A stretch of 64,000 nt of DNA, taken from NCBI GenBank assembly GCA_004352715.1, contig SCFE01000017.1, forward strand, positions 1,617,325 through 1,681,324. The letters run 5' to 3'. The translations under genes and the position numbers were made by a program. This document shows positions 1-10,443 of the stretch, piece after piece (positions within the stretch are counted from its first letter, which is position 1; the number at the start of each line of letters is the position of its first letter). The notes under the pieces are model-generated. The model made no database searches and had not been told where the DNA came from. It was given only the letters and a program-made list of their open reading frames with translations. Origin of the DNA: Hofstenia miamia (taxonomy: Eukaryota > Xenacoelomorpha > Acoela).

Positions 1-367
1 TAATTATATTGAAAAACATGAATCCATAACGCAATTAAGATCATCATATAATATGTTGGCCCCGAGTTACTTTATTCAGTATCAATCTTTATGTATGATT
101 CACAAATTTATTCATGAATTAAGTTCATTAAGTTTTCTTAATAATTACATCAAAATCAATAAAAGAAGTAAAACGCTTTTTAGCATCAATAATCGTCAAG
201 ATTCATTTTCTTTTAAATGTTCAATCTCTTGGAATGATTTAAGTATTGATATAAAATGTGAGAAAAACTATAAGCACTTCAAGAAAAAAATAAAACAATT
301 TCTATTAAGTAGGCAAACATTATTGGGCATAGATAATAAACTCAACGCATGCTCAAATTACTTTTAA
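1..367 (+). pseudogene. C-terminal remnant of a non-LTR retrotransposon (LINE) polyprotein
   Basis: The frame ending at the TAA at 365-367 reads as the tail of a CR1/Jockey-like LINE polyprotein. It starts with the 'I..LR..Y.ML..SYFIQYQSL' pattern that follows the reverse transcriptase in these elements. It continues through a basic stretch with spaced R/F residues and ends with an 'SISWNDLS' motif (W-N-x-L) before a K-rich helix, as LINE C-termini do. The left part lies beyond the window edge. No endonuclease or RT catalytic motif is in the window, so only the end of the ORF is seen. It is a retroelement fossil by inference from this pattern; no host function is implied. Confidence 0.5.
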
Positions 368-1059
368 AACTGCCCTTTAATTAAAATAGCTGAAAGAATT
401 TTGACATCTTCCGTATTTACCCTATATTTGATAATTTATGGAATTCTCTGAAGATGCCATTGCAGCAATGGCCATGCGCATCATTGTAATTGTAACACTG
501 CTACTGGTTTATGACAAAAAAACCCATAAGTATGATGAATATTCTATGCAGATAATGATGCGGGTGGAGGAGGAGAGATCTGGGAAATTCTATCATGGTT
601 GAAGATGCTTAGGAGACGTGGACCAAAACTCGGTTTCCTTCTTAAGCCCTCGAGATCCCTCCTTCTTGTTACACCCGGACACATTGACAAGGATAACAAA
701 TGCTTCAATATTTGCGACTACTGACCAAATTTGGTGGCCTTGAGATTAGAGACCCAATTTTGATTTGTTCTGAAGATTATGGTTTTTCTAGCAAGTTACC
801 CAATCCCCGAAGAGCTAAATTCTCTCACAATCGGACAATATATCACTGACCACTGCAGCTGAAAAGAAAAGCATAATGAAGATTTGTCCTAAAGAAAAAA
901 ATGATAATATCAAATCCAGATATCGACAACTGTTAAAGGGTTAAAGGAACCGAATGGAGATCAACAGAAAGCCATTCAAACAATAACACGTAAAGGTTGC
1001 TCTTCCTGGCGAACTGCTTTTCCAATAAAACAAGAGTGATTCCACATGAACAAGAGTGA
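368..1059. other. Unassigned sequence, no gene recognised
   Basis: No reading frame longer than about 60 codons resembles a known family. Base composition is less A+T-rich than the flanks (for example 600-660), suggesting decayed transposon coding sequence, but I cannot assign it. Confidence 0.4.
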
Positions 1060-1340
1060 GCTAGCATCCGTTTGAAGTATGGTATTGAACCTGCTGATAT
1101 TCCCACAATGTGTGTATGCAGCAAAGAATTCTTCTTTGCAAATTTACTCATTCCCCCTACTGGTGGTTTTGATGCAAGACGGCAATGAAATGCGGGCCAT
1201 GCTTTGCAGTCACCAATGCTCGAAGTATTGCAGCAGAAAGATTTAGGGCTCACGAAACTGAGAAAACAAGGAAATACCAATGGAGAGGGATTGATAACGA
1301 AAATGTCCCATTTACATGATTGGTGTTCAGTGCATCAAGT
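1060..1340 (+). pseudogene. Possible retroelement C-terminal Cys/His-motif remnant
   Basis: Read on the plus strand, about 1066-1130 gives 'LKYGIEPADIPTMCVCSKEF', followed by a 'PPTGGF' block. This resembles the segment near the C-terminus of some retroelement polyproteins that runs 'LRYG...P..C.CG..F...HA..C..GGF...RHNE'. The matching arginine and the HA-like block follow, but the frame shifts and a stop interrupts it after the GGF. If right, it is a dead fragment of about 90 codons. The identification rests on a short motif and is tentative. Confidence 0.3.
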
Positions 1341-2019
1341 GGCGCATTGCTGTTCACTGAAATTTTTATAACAACTTTGTGGTTTTAACTCTGAGAAAAG
1401 GCATACTGACTATTCCTACTGCTGGTTACAAAGCACGATCTACTGCATTTGAGAACTAGACAAAACAATGCATTTTCGAGGCATGAAGCCTATCATCACT
1501 TAGCTAAAGCCAGCCACTACCTCAAATGACACCGTTTTGTTTTGATTTGAATTGATTTTCTGTACCCGTGGTCCTTACGACTATAAATTTTTAGCAAAGA
1601 TGCGCGATCAGTTTAGCGCCCATGTAAATTTAGGAGCAGAATGTTCTGATACTGGTAAACATAATAAGGCTGTGCTGGACATTATCCTTATGTCAAAAGC
1701 GTATGCAAAGAATTTGGAAAAAGAGAGTTCTCTTCTGAGCTTTGAAAATCATTCATACTTTACCAATCTATGTGTTGTCCTCCATTAATTGTTCACCCAA
1801 TTATAGAAGTTCCCGACTTAGCTGATGATAAAAAATTATTCTGGCAGAGAACCGCATCTACTAGAAGTAAAGCAAATTCCTTCACAGATAATTAGATACT
1901 TAAACACTTTATGCAATTTCAATTTTATTTTGTTGAATCGCCTTTATTTATTTGTTAATAAACCATCTTTCTTTCTAAAATCTCACGAAATTCAATTTAT
2001 GAGAAAATCAATCAAATAA
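1341..2019. other. Unassigned sequence with short open frames
   Basis: The plus-strand open frames at 1552-1788 and 1825-2019 have no motif I recognise. They directly precede the Gypsy RT/RNase H remnant at 2020 and may be the decayed upstream part of the same element, but nothing in them proves it. Confidence 0.3.
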
Positions 2020-2440
2020 ATGGGATTTATCATTGATGAAGTGGGTTTCCATTGCGACCCTCAAAAGATAGATATGGAATGCAAAATACAAGAAGGCCGT
2101 AAAACGGTTACTAGGAAAATAAATTGCCTGTCAGGATTAATTCCAAACTACAACGCCTTTGCTTTACTATTGAAGAAAGATGTTGAATTTGCTTGGAACA
2201 TGCAACATGATAATTCACATGCATTAGGTGAATGTTTACTTCAAGATGGTGAACATGTGGCATATTCTGCATGGTCCATTACTGCAAAGGAAAAAAATAT
2301 GCGCAAATAGAAAAGGAATGACTATTAATTGAAATAGTATGCGAGGCATGCATTTTCATCAATGCACTTATGATAAAGAGTTAACCGTTAAGTTAGCATA
2401 CTTGCCCATAGATCGATTTTTGGATCCAAATCCATACAAT
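2020..2440 (+). pseudogene. Ty3/Gypsy-like reverse transcriptase-RNase H remnant
   Basis: The frame at 2020-2310 begins 'GFIIDEVGFHCDPQKI', a decayed form of the 'GHxIsxxGixxDPxKv' segment that ends the Ty3/Gypsy RT palm. A 'CLSGLIPNY' block follows, corresponding to 'FLGLxNYYRxFIPNF', then 'LLKKDVEFAW' (the 'LLKKgvxFxW' connection), and 'EHVAYSAWSITAKEKN' (RNase H 'rPIAYASRtLtxaEkNY'). Just past 2310 the sequence continues in a shifted frame as 'QIEKE' and then 'FHQCTYDKELTVK' (FHxYxYGrxf), again in typical Gypsy order. Large losses between blocks and a frame change at about 2308-2340 show it is dead. No LTRs were found around it. Confidence 0.6.
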
Positions 2441-2840
2441 TCTTATGGATTGCTCCATGGATTAATAAAAATCAAGTCGTCAAGGAAAAGCAGTAAGTAT
2501 AATAAAGTATACAACAAAATAAGCAAAGCTTAGTGATATGAAGTACAAAATTCAATAACATGGTATTTCCAGGGTTGTCGTGGGAATTGGATGGGATGGG
2601 AAAAGGAACGCTGTTCTACTCTTCCCATGGAACCAGTCTTGGGACGAAATTTTGCCAAAATGTTCTTTCTGAATGTATGTTTTTACAGAACTGCCTGGAA
2701 AAAACACGCAATGTTTCAAACACGTTTAAAACGGTGTTTTAAACAACTACCTTTTCATTGTTTTTCAACATCTTTTTTTCAGAATATTTATATGTTTCCT
2801 ATCTTTAAAATTTAAGATAGTGTTATAAATTAATATCGGT
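2441..2840. other. Stretch with repeated GGGATGGGA-type words, no gene
   Basis: Around 2575-2650 and again at 2860-2930 the words GGGATGGGA, CCCATG and TGGGACG recur, giving partial self-complementarity. This looks like a low-copy transposon end rather than coding sequence. The two open frames at 2560-2815 overlap each other and match nothing I know. Confidence 0.3.
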
Positions 2841-2842
2841 AT

Positions 2843-4768
2843 CTAACATGGTTGTCTTCGGACGTGGGATGTCCCATGCGACGTGGAGTGAGATGGGACA
2901 AGTTTGACATGGGATGGGAATGGTTCAAAACACTTAAATAACGAAAAGGTCTGTTCCACGTCCACAGAAGCAATAGGGCACCAGTTGTATATGTACCGTT
3001 TTTCGTCCGTAGTGTGATTCTCCAAAGTTTGAGTAAGGCCATCGTTTTTTTCCAAAACAAAAATCGAGTTTTTTCCCGAATGGGCTTCTGAAAATTTATG
3101 GATGCCTGATGAACACATGCCATGGCTTCACTGGGCGAAATTAGTTGTCATTGCAAGTTTTTCAGAAGATGTATCACAGCATCATACCGAGAGATTGAAT
3201 TTTCAAAACGCGTTTTCATTTCTGGTTTTCCTAGGACTGCTTTTAAACCCAAAATAAATTGATTATCTCGATCATCAAAACGTTCAAAGACATTCTTCAG
3301 TTGTGAGTGTTTATGTAATTAACGCTTTCCAGCAATGTACTCCAACGAGTAATGCAAACCGTCTTTGACATTGGAATACCTGCTTTTCGCAGAGCATTGC
3401 CACGATATAGCGGAAAATATGTTTAATGCCTTATTGACTGCAAAGTTACAACAATTGAATTAAGAAACTTTATTTTTACATACTGATTTTGCTTTTAGCT
3501 TTGCTATCCTGGAGGGGTTGCCTGACCTACCTTCCAGTCGCGTTGATTAAACTGTTTACATATAAAATAGAACATAGTGATTTCAATAGACGTGCGCGCA
3601 CTGCAATTAATTTATTGATCGATTCGTAAAAATGAGAGACATTGATTCATTCAAAAACGAGCTGCGAATTATAATTTATAGTTAAAAGATTATTCTTACA
3701 AGCAGTTTAAGGAAAAATTATTGCAATAGCTTTATGAAGAGGAGTTTTTTGAAAATTGGACTGAATTAATTGACTTGGAAAGATGGATCAAGCTATTATT
3801 TCGCTCACTACATGTATTAAGTAAAAGAGCTTTATGTGTCTGATATCAATGCTCATATTTAGAATTTAGAATTTGACATTGTTTAGCCTAAATACTCATG
3901 TATATCTATTTTCTTAAGATACAAAAACAGATATTTTTTCATGTTACTATCAGTGGCNAAACCAGTCCATCAATTTCAAATCTTTAGCCCATTTAAAAAA
4001 AATGAAATATACACCATTTTACAAATAAGACTGGATATCGTTTTACTGGAAATGTGGGTTATGGATAAGTTCAATCTAAACCTATTTTATTTATTAGTTA
4101 TATCAACAATAACTAATTAATTTTAATTTAACTCATCAAAATATGACTGACGGCACTGGTAAAATATATATAGAAGGAAAATATGTATTTACATTTTAGC
4201 TCAGAAATATCAAGCCAATTTTGACCCATGACGCTTTGGCCCATGGCCCATTTCCACCTCTGTTCGTACCCCATCCCCTAACACCCGTGGTTACGGGTCT
4301 TATTTTGAACATATGTACTACATATTATATAGTATGATTAACTTGCTCCAAAAATTGCATATTCACAAGATAACTCTGCTTTTCCAACTACAGCATTATT
4401 TTATTTTGAAAAAATCCGAAAATAAGTTTTTTTACCTTCCCATTGAATCTGTTGTTTCATCAACTGAAATCCACTTTTTCTTCAGGGCCAGTTCGCTCTT
4501 AATTTCGGTCAGTTTCTTGTCGAAAACTTTCGGAACATAGTTCAGCCATATTGACGATTCTGAAGGGGTTGGCATTTTTGTCAATTTTGTCAAAATGATC
4601 GAAAAAGTCGGATTATTCAGTTTATTGAGTGGAATATTGGCTGCAGTGAACAATTTTGCAATATCAGCCGCATATTTACTGGAGGGAGCATTGACAAAGT
4701 TTTCAATAGTAGAACTGCCTCGACTTTGCCCTGACTTCACAGATTTAAACTGTTGGGTAAGGCGCCGC
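2843..4768 (-). pseudogene. Decayed hAT-superfamily transposase (CGGBP1-like type), minus strand
   Basis: Three minus-strand blocks lie in the order expected for one hAT transposase. The first (4768-4432) carries 'LFTAANIPLNKLNNPTF', then a 'PTPSESSIWLNYVP' block, and ends at 'WISVDETTD', the N-terminal region through the first catalytic-Asp block of CGGBP1-like hAT proteins. The second (about 3440-3123) carries 'CITRWSTLLESVNYI', the hAT 'tRWxtwLxaxxyY' block. The third (3118-2843) carries 'CPIASVDVEQTFSLFK', matching the C-terminal dimerisation motif 'PitSxdVERsFSxyK'. The blocks are in different frames. The region between blocks one and two is lost and replaced by unrelated repeat DNA that includes 3538-3957 and a single N at 3958. 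The gene is dead. The superfamily call is solid; the subfamily is inferred. Confidence 0.65.
3538..3957. repeat. 420-bp direct repeat, copy 1 (partner 4903-5321)
   Basis: The sequence from 3538 to the single N at 3958 recurs at 4903-5321 with only scattered substitutions and two or three small indels. Both copies contain the GTGCGCGCACTG word near 3590/4955 and both end in GTTACTATCAGTGGC, which is the target site plus the first 7 bases of the hAT MITE at 5315. Copy 1 therefore breaks off inside that MITE, exactly at an N. This suggests a contig end rather than a natural boundary. Confidence 0.85.
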
Positions 4769-4902
4769 ACGCACTAGTGATTTTTAATTTACGTAAAAAC
4801 GAAACTATTTAGTTTACAAAATAGAACAAAGCTTTCTTTACGTAAACGCACACTAGCAATTTAATGATCACAGAAATTAAAAAATTCCCGCTTGATCTAT
4901 TT

Positions 4903-5321
4903 TCGCGTTGATTAAACTGTTTACATATAAAATAGAACATAGTGATTTCAATAGACGTGCGCGCACTGCAATTAATTTATTGATCGATTCGTAAAAATGA
5001 GAGACATTGATTCATTCAGAAGCGAGCTGCGAATTATAATTTATAGTTAAAAGATTATTCTTACAAGCAGTTTAAGGAAAAATTATTGCAATAGCTTTAT
5101 GAAGAGCAGTTTTTTGAAAATTGGACTCAATTAATTGATTTGGAAAGATATATCAAGCTATTATTTCGCTCACTACATGCATTAAGTAAAAGAGCTTTAT
5201 GTGTCTGATATCAATGCTCATATTTAGAATTTAGAATTTGACATTGTTTAGCCTAAATATTCATGTATAATCTATTTTCTTAAGATACAAAAACATATTT
5301 TTTCATGTTACTATCAGTGGC
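4903..5321. repeat. 420-bp direct repeat, copy 2 (partner 3538-3957)
   Basis: Second copy of the repeat at 3538. Differences are few: two single-base changes near 5019-5022, one near 5150, one in the CATGCATTAAG word and a one-base indel near 5270. Unlike copy 1, it runs on into a complete MITE, so it looks like the full version of the locus. Confidence 0.85.
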
Positions 5322-5702
5322 GTCACGGTAAATTTGGGGGCCTGGTGCGAGATGTCAATTCGGGGCCCCCATCCCACAACTCCCAAATTTACGCATTAAA
5401 TTTTCAGTAACCGTTTTGGTGTATACTACATACTTACCAAATATTTTGTCCCTGCGAAACTATTAGACCTCCAAAATAGTTTTAAAATTTTTTTTTTAAT
5501 TTTTTTTCAAATGTTGGGCCTCCATTTTTTGTTATATTTATATAATTACATTGTTATTTTGCTGTGTCGGGACCCAAAAGGCTCCAAATTCCGAACTTGG
5601 GTCCCAGCTTGTTGAAAACTGCTTATAATAAGTTTTATTTTTATTTTTGAAAATTAAAAATTTTATTCCTCCTGCGGTCGCTACCACTCAGTGACGCCCC
5701 TT
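5315..5702. mobile_element. hAT-type MITE with 8-bp target duplication
   Basis: The element begins CAGTGGCGTCAC and ends GTGACGCCCCTT, an imperfect terminal inverted repeat. It is flanked by GTTACTAT (5307-5314) and ATTACTAT (5703-5710), seven of eight bases identical, as expected for a hAT 8-bp target duplication. It carries no coding capacity. Internal stretches such as 'TTTGGGGGC' followed by 'GGTGCGAGATGTCAAT' recur in the element at 49960-50454, so the two are members of one family. Confidence 0.75.
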
Positions 5703-5718
5703 ATTACTATGGCACTGT

Positions 5719-5879
5719 TCTAACCAATGAAACCGAAAAATTTCTTTACGAAAATTTGTATTTGCATAATGTTATTTTTAGTCTAACTAATTGCAGTANT
5801 CTAACCAATGAAACCGAAAAATTTCTTTACGAAAATTTGTATTTGCATAATGTTATTTTTATTCTAACTAATTCCAGTA
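5719..5879. repeat. 80-bp tandem duplication around a single N
   Basis: The sequence 5719-5798 is repeated almost perfectly at 5800-5879, with one N (5799) exactly between the copies. Two near-identical copies meeting at one N are most simply two contig ends that overlap but were not merged. Confidence 0.8.
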
Positions 5880-6140
5880 AATGAGCAAAACACTGCGCAT
5901 TCATTCGAAAGTAATTCAATTAAAGAAAATTCATAGGGTACTCACAAAATTTAGAATAGTCTTTTTGTTATTCAATTATTACTGTAAGACATGCTGTGGA
6001 TTAATGAAATCTATTCTAAATAAACAATTCCGCAGATAAATAATCACTAGTGCGCGCTTGACAAAATTTTGATAAACTATTTAATTTGTAAATTATTTAG
6101 TTTGTAAATTAAAAAATCAACAGTGCGCGCTTAGCCTAAC

Positions 6141-8422
6141 TTGGAATATCGTTTTGTGTGAAATAATTTGATCACATGGTTGACATTTCAAATTCCCTTC
6201 CACTGCACGCAAACATGGATATTGGAATGTATATCGACCCAGAAATTCGGTATTAGTAGGTTAGCAATTCACCGAGTGGTTAATGGAGTGTGCGAGGTGA
6301 GAGGGTGAGCAAATAGTGTAATGAAACTGAGTTATTAATTGACCAATTAGCGACAAGAAGCATTTGCTAACTCAAGTTGCCGCAGGCGATATTTCTTAGA
6401 AATTAATGGCCTAATTACATGTACAGCATACTCATGTATTGTAAAAATGCAAAATATACCATCAGACATGCATTTATGCTAAGCCTGATTATCATGCGCT
6501 GCAACAGAATCTTCATTTTAAAGACATGCAAAATGACCTGTTAAGGTGAGACGAAAATCTTTTGATATATATCATTTGATTTTAATGTTTTGAATTAACA
6601 ATTAAGGTGTTGATTATAATCTCCCGAGTGATAGAAAATCACAATTCCCGTTAAACTGAATTGATGAATAAAAAAGTGGCGTGTAGCAAAATAATGCTCG
6701 TCTGAACGCAATTACATCAAATTGATGTACATCAAAAAGACAATTTATGCACCTTGATTTCCAAACATTTTATCATGAGTGAAGCTCAGCCATGCAATTT
6801 TTTAAAATTACGACTGAAGATCAGATTGACCAAGTTCACCATCTCCTCTTGTATATCACTGTGAAAATGTAGACATGATTCTGGAGATGTTTTCAGAAAT
6901 ATCAATAAGCAAAATTATATAGTCGAAGAATTAGGAAAATCTTTGCTCAGCAGTAAATGTCTATATGTATTCAAGAATGCATGCAGTAAGCAAGGGTGGA
7001 GGTACACAATGAATGATTGTCAAAACAATACTTGACAATATTTTTTAAAAAAAAATTGTAGGGAAAAATTTATAATTTTATTTACAATAATTTTGTCATG
7101 CTAAGATAGATTTGCAGACTCACATTTTACGGCTTAAAGAAGAACTTACTCTCCATACTCTGAATAGACAGATAATTATTCCAAACAAAGAATTCTGGTC
7201 TATTAAAGCGGCCAATGAAAATGTTATACATGACTAGGAAAGGAATAATATTTCATCGTTCATTCTGAAATAATTTTTTTCAAATTAGCAATATGTAGAT
7301 ACAAATTTAAATAGTTCATTTTGCAGCCGAAAAATTTTAGATAATATATTTTTTGATAAAATATTGCAATACAATATTATACATCCTTGCATGCAAGCTA
7401 TGAGAAGAGACAACTGATTTTCTAGATAAAAATCATAAATATATTTTACTTTTTTTCACTCATATCATGTTATGGAGGCCCAATTAAATTTAAGCCAAGA
7501 ACATATAAATCCAACATTAAATTGGCAGTAGTTGTGTTTTTACCAACAGCGTAGCATAAACAAAATGCGGAGCTTTAATATAGAATTCTTCGTTAGCCAA
7601 TGATGTTCGCAAAGGGTCCATCGCTAAATGCCCCACGAAAGCAATTATTTGCACGGAGACTGATTTATTAACGGGCCCATCATCGCTCTTTGGCGATTGG
7701 CTATTAAGCAAATGACTAAAAAACTAGATAGCTTTATTGAAACTAGCTCTGTCGTTTCTAGATAAATATTGTGGTTGAGACGCCCGTAGCAGTTTCTTAA
7801 TATGCAACTTTATATATTAAACGTATTATTTAATTTCAATCACTTCAAAATATTCAAATTAGTATTCTCTACAATTATTTAGTTTTAAGTATATTTTTAA
7901 AATAATTTATAGTGGGGCTGGCCGACTAAAGACGCGATGCAACTTAAAATTTATCTCGTTTCCTTCCATGAAAACTATTCCTTCTAGTTCAAGATGTATG
8001 TCTAATAAATTTGCGAATATCTTAAAAGTAATGAACGTACTATCTCTGCTTCAACAATAATGTTTCTAGGGCTGATATCATATCGTAATGATATGAATCA
8101 TCACATGTTATCAAATGGTGCATATAAATCTTGGAATAACTTAATAAAATGTTCTTATTAAAAATATTATTTCTTAAAGTAAGATTCATTAGTGAGAGCA
8201 TTAAAAGCTTGCAAAATTTATTCTAATCTTCATAAGAAGCTGGACCTTGGCGTTTAAGAGAATATTCAAATCTCTTAGATTTACACAACTTAAAATGCTT
8301 TTCAAACACAGAAAGCAGCTTCAAATTTTTCTCAATACATAAAAGTTTCAATAAAATCACAGACGCCAATTCTAGAATCAAAAAATGTTCATTTTATGTT
8401 CATTTATAACACAATATAAATA

Positions 8423-8424
<2 letters not shown>
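6141..8424. other. A+T-rich intergenic sequence, no feature recognised
   Basis: No coding frame, RNA gene or transposon end could be supported. The longest open frame (minus, 7517-7711) has no family resemblance and typical non-coding composition. Confidence 0.5.

Positions 8425-8511
<87 letters not shown>
8425..8511. repeat. (AT)n microsatellite
   Basis: About 85 bases of alternating AT with one G interruption. Confidence 0.95.
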
Positions 8512-8517
<6 letters not shown>

Positions 8518-8519
8518 AA

Positions 8520-9125
8520 ATGTGAAATCACCATTTATTCAATATATTATGACACAATTATGAGATTTTTCTTTCAAATCAATATTGGAAAGCCGGGTTA
8601 AGCCTAAATATGTTAAAGAGATACATTATTGCTTGAATGTGGGTAGAACAAGCTATGAAATTGCAAATTATTAAAAAGTGCTTATGAAATTGATGTTGAA
8701 ACTGGGCGGAATCGCTTGATAATATGGTTTTAATTCTAAAAACTTTTAGAATCATATAAGTTCTGTATTTGCTAAAATGTTTTGGTTGGTCCCGGGATGC
8801 CAGGATATTTTAAAATGTGGGTAGGAAATGATAAAAAATCTTTAGATTTTTAAAAAATTGCTAATTGCCGAGTTTTGAAAGCAGTTCAATGCGTTTGCTA
8901 ATATGGTTTTATATCCAAAAAAGATTAGAAAATATATAGATTTTGTATTTGACCAATTTTTTGGGTTGAGGCTGGGATGTCAATATAACATAGAATGTAT
9001 GTAGAAATAATGTGAAATCACGAAATATTATATATATATATTAGGATACAATTGTGAGATTTTTTGTTCAAATCAATGTGGAAATGCCGGGTTCCGGCTG
9101 AATATTTTAAGCAGATACATAGAAA
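8520..9125. repeat. Diverged repeat with recurring blocks (~180 and ~490 bp apart)
   Basis: The block at 8521-8625 (GTGAAATCAC, then CAAATCAATATTGG and GCCGGGTTAAG) recurs at 9012-9115 with about a fifth of bases changed. Inside, the block AATATGGTTTTA...GGGATGCCAGGATAT at 8720-8815 recurs at about 8902-8990. It looks like an old, nested tandem repeat or a transposon with repeated internal domains. No coding sequence. Confidence 0.6.
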
Positions 9126-9164
9126 ATATAATACTATATATAATATGATATATGTGGTACATGC

Positions 9165-9274
9165 ACGAGGCGCCTTGGCGCCGAGAAGTTTCATTATTAG
9201 TTAATGAATTAAATGTAGTGTATCAACATAGGAAAATCTACGAGGCGCCTTTGCGCCAAGAAGTTTCATTATTA
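9165..9274. repeat. Two copies of a 35-bp GAGGCGCC-containing motif
   Basis: ACGAGGCGCCTTGGCGCC followed by GAGAAGTTTCATTATTA (9165-9199) recurs at 9240-9274 with three changes. Each copy has a pair of GGCGCC or near-GGCGCC palindromes able to form a short hairpin, G+C-rich in A+T-rich surroundings. Spacing is 75 bp. Function unknown; probably part of a transposon family. Confidence 0.7.
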
Positions 9275-9275
9275 T

Positions 9276-10443
9276 ATGTAGAGCATTATTACTGTGAACT
9301 TTACTTGCCATTCTTTGTGTTATTCTGTTTTTCTATTGTTTCTGTATAGATAAAAACAAAATGCGCATATTGCTGTAGTCATATGAAAACAAATTGTTTA
9401 CATTGCAATTTATGTTTCATCCATGGTTGCACAATTAATTTCACTGCTTAAACTGCGCACATAGATTCATTACTTTCTGAGCAATAGTTAGACGTGTTTT
9501 ATCAACTTCCAAATTTGACTTTTTGGGTAAAGATATTAGAAGATTGAAATTACATATGTTTTTTTATATAGCTAAAAAAGTGCAATTTCGTCAAAGGGAA
9601 TCAATGTAAAATGGGTTTAAAATGGGTTTGGCGAAACTCTATTAACAATATAGGGCGAATACATTAGAATGAAAAAAGGGTAAAACTCCTGTAGGTTTCT
9701 GATGAGTAGATTAAACCATGGTAATTGTCTTTAAATTTGATTTTTTTGATAGAATACTATTCACAATATAGTGCGCACATATTTCAATGAAACAATCAAG
9801 AAATTCGCGTATGTTCAATAGATTAGACCCAAATAATTTTTGTAATTCGAATTTGTTTGTTTAAAGTAGTCTTTAAAACACGTGTTTCCAAACAATATCC
9901 ACTGCAAAATGCTTGTTGAAAGTCGCAAATGTAATAATTCAACTTTGCAAAAGAGATATGAGTTCTTTATAAAAAAATATCTCAATTTTCGACTTTTATG
10001 TCCAATTCCGAATGACATGGGGTAGGAACCCACCCACGACCCCGGTCAACCTATGTTCACTTTTATAACTTCTTTCAGGTTCTGATCTCAACCACTTAAA
10101 CTTTTTTCCAATTCAATAATTTTTCCATTTTCTATATCCCACATTATCTCAATTCTTTTCAAACAAACATTTCTTCATTCAATACCTTCAACTCTACAAT
10201 CAAACCCTATCTCTGTGCAATTATTTCGAATAAATTATTCCAAATTCAACCTCTCTCAAGTAGCTTTTCTAATCTCTTCTGCCTGAGCCCTCTAACAACA
10301 GACGAATTCATTGCTATTTGCTTTCAACTCATTTCAAAAGTTCAAACATTACAAGAAATTCTAGCACAAATTGTTGTAGCCCTCTAACCGCAAAACAAAA
10401 TGACGCAATCAATTACATGATAATATATATATATATAATATAG
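9276..10443. other. A+T-rich intergenic sequence, no feature recognised
   Basis: I see only A+T-rich sequence with short frames. The stretch 10080-10400 is pyrimidine- and C-richer and may be an old transposon, but nothing identifies it. Confidence 0.4.

Larger units (their letters stand above)
4752..6140. mobile_element. Possible element with ~40-bp terminal inverted repeats
   Basis: The left end at 4752-4793 (starting GTTGGGTAAGGCGCC and running through GCACTAGTGATTTTTAATTT) is inverted at 6103-6140, whose reverse complement starts GTTAGGCTAAGCGCGCACTG and continues with TTGATTTTTTAATTT. Between them lie the second copy of the 420-bp repeat and the hAT MITE at 5315-5702. I see no convincing target duplication outside the ends, so the boundaries are provisional. 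It has no coding sequence. It may be a non-autonomous DNA element that collected later insertions. Confidence 0.4.

Noticed and set aside
7517-7711. 64-codon minus-strand frame as a host gene
   Set aside because: No recognised motif and no neighbouring exon with compatible splice sites.
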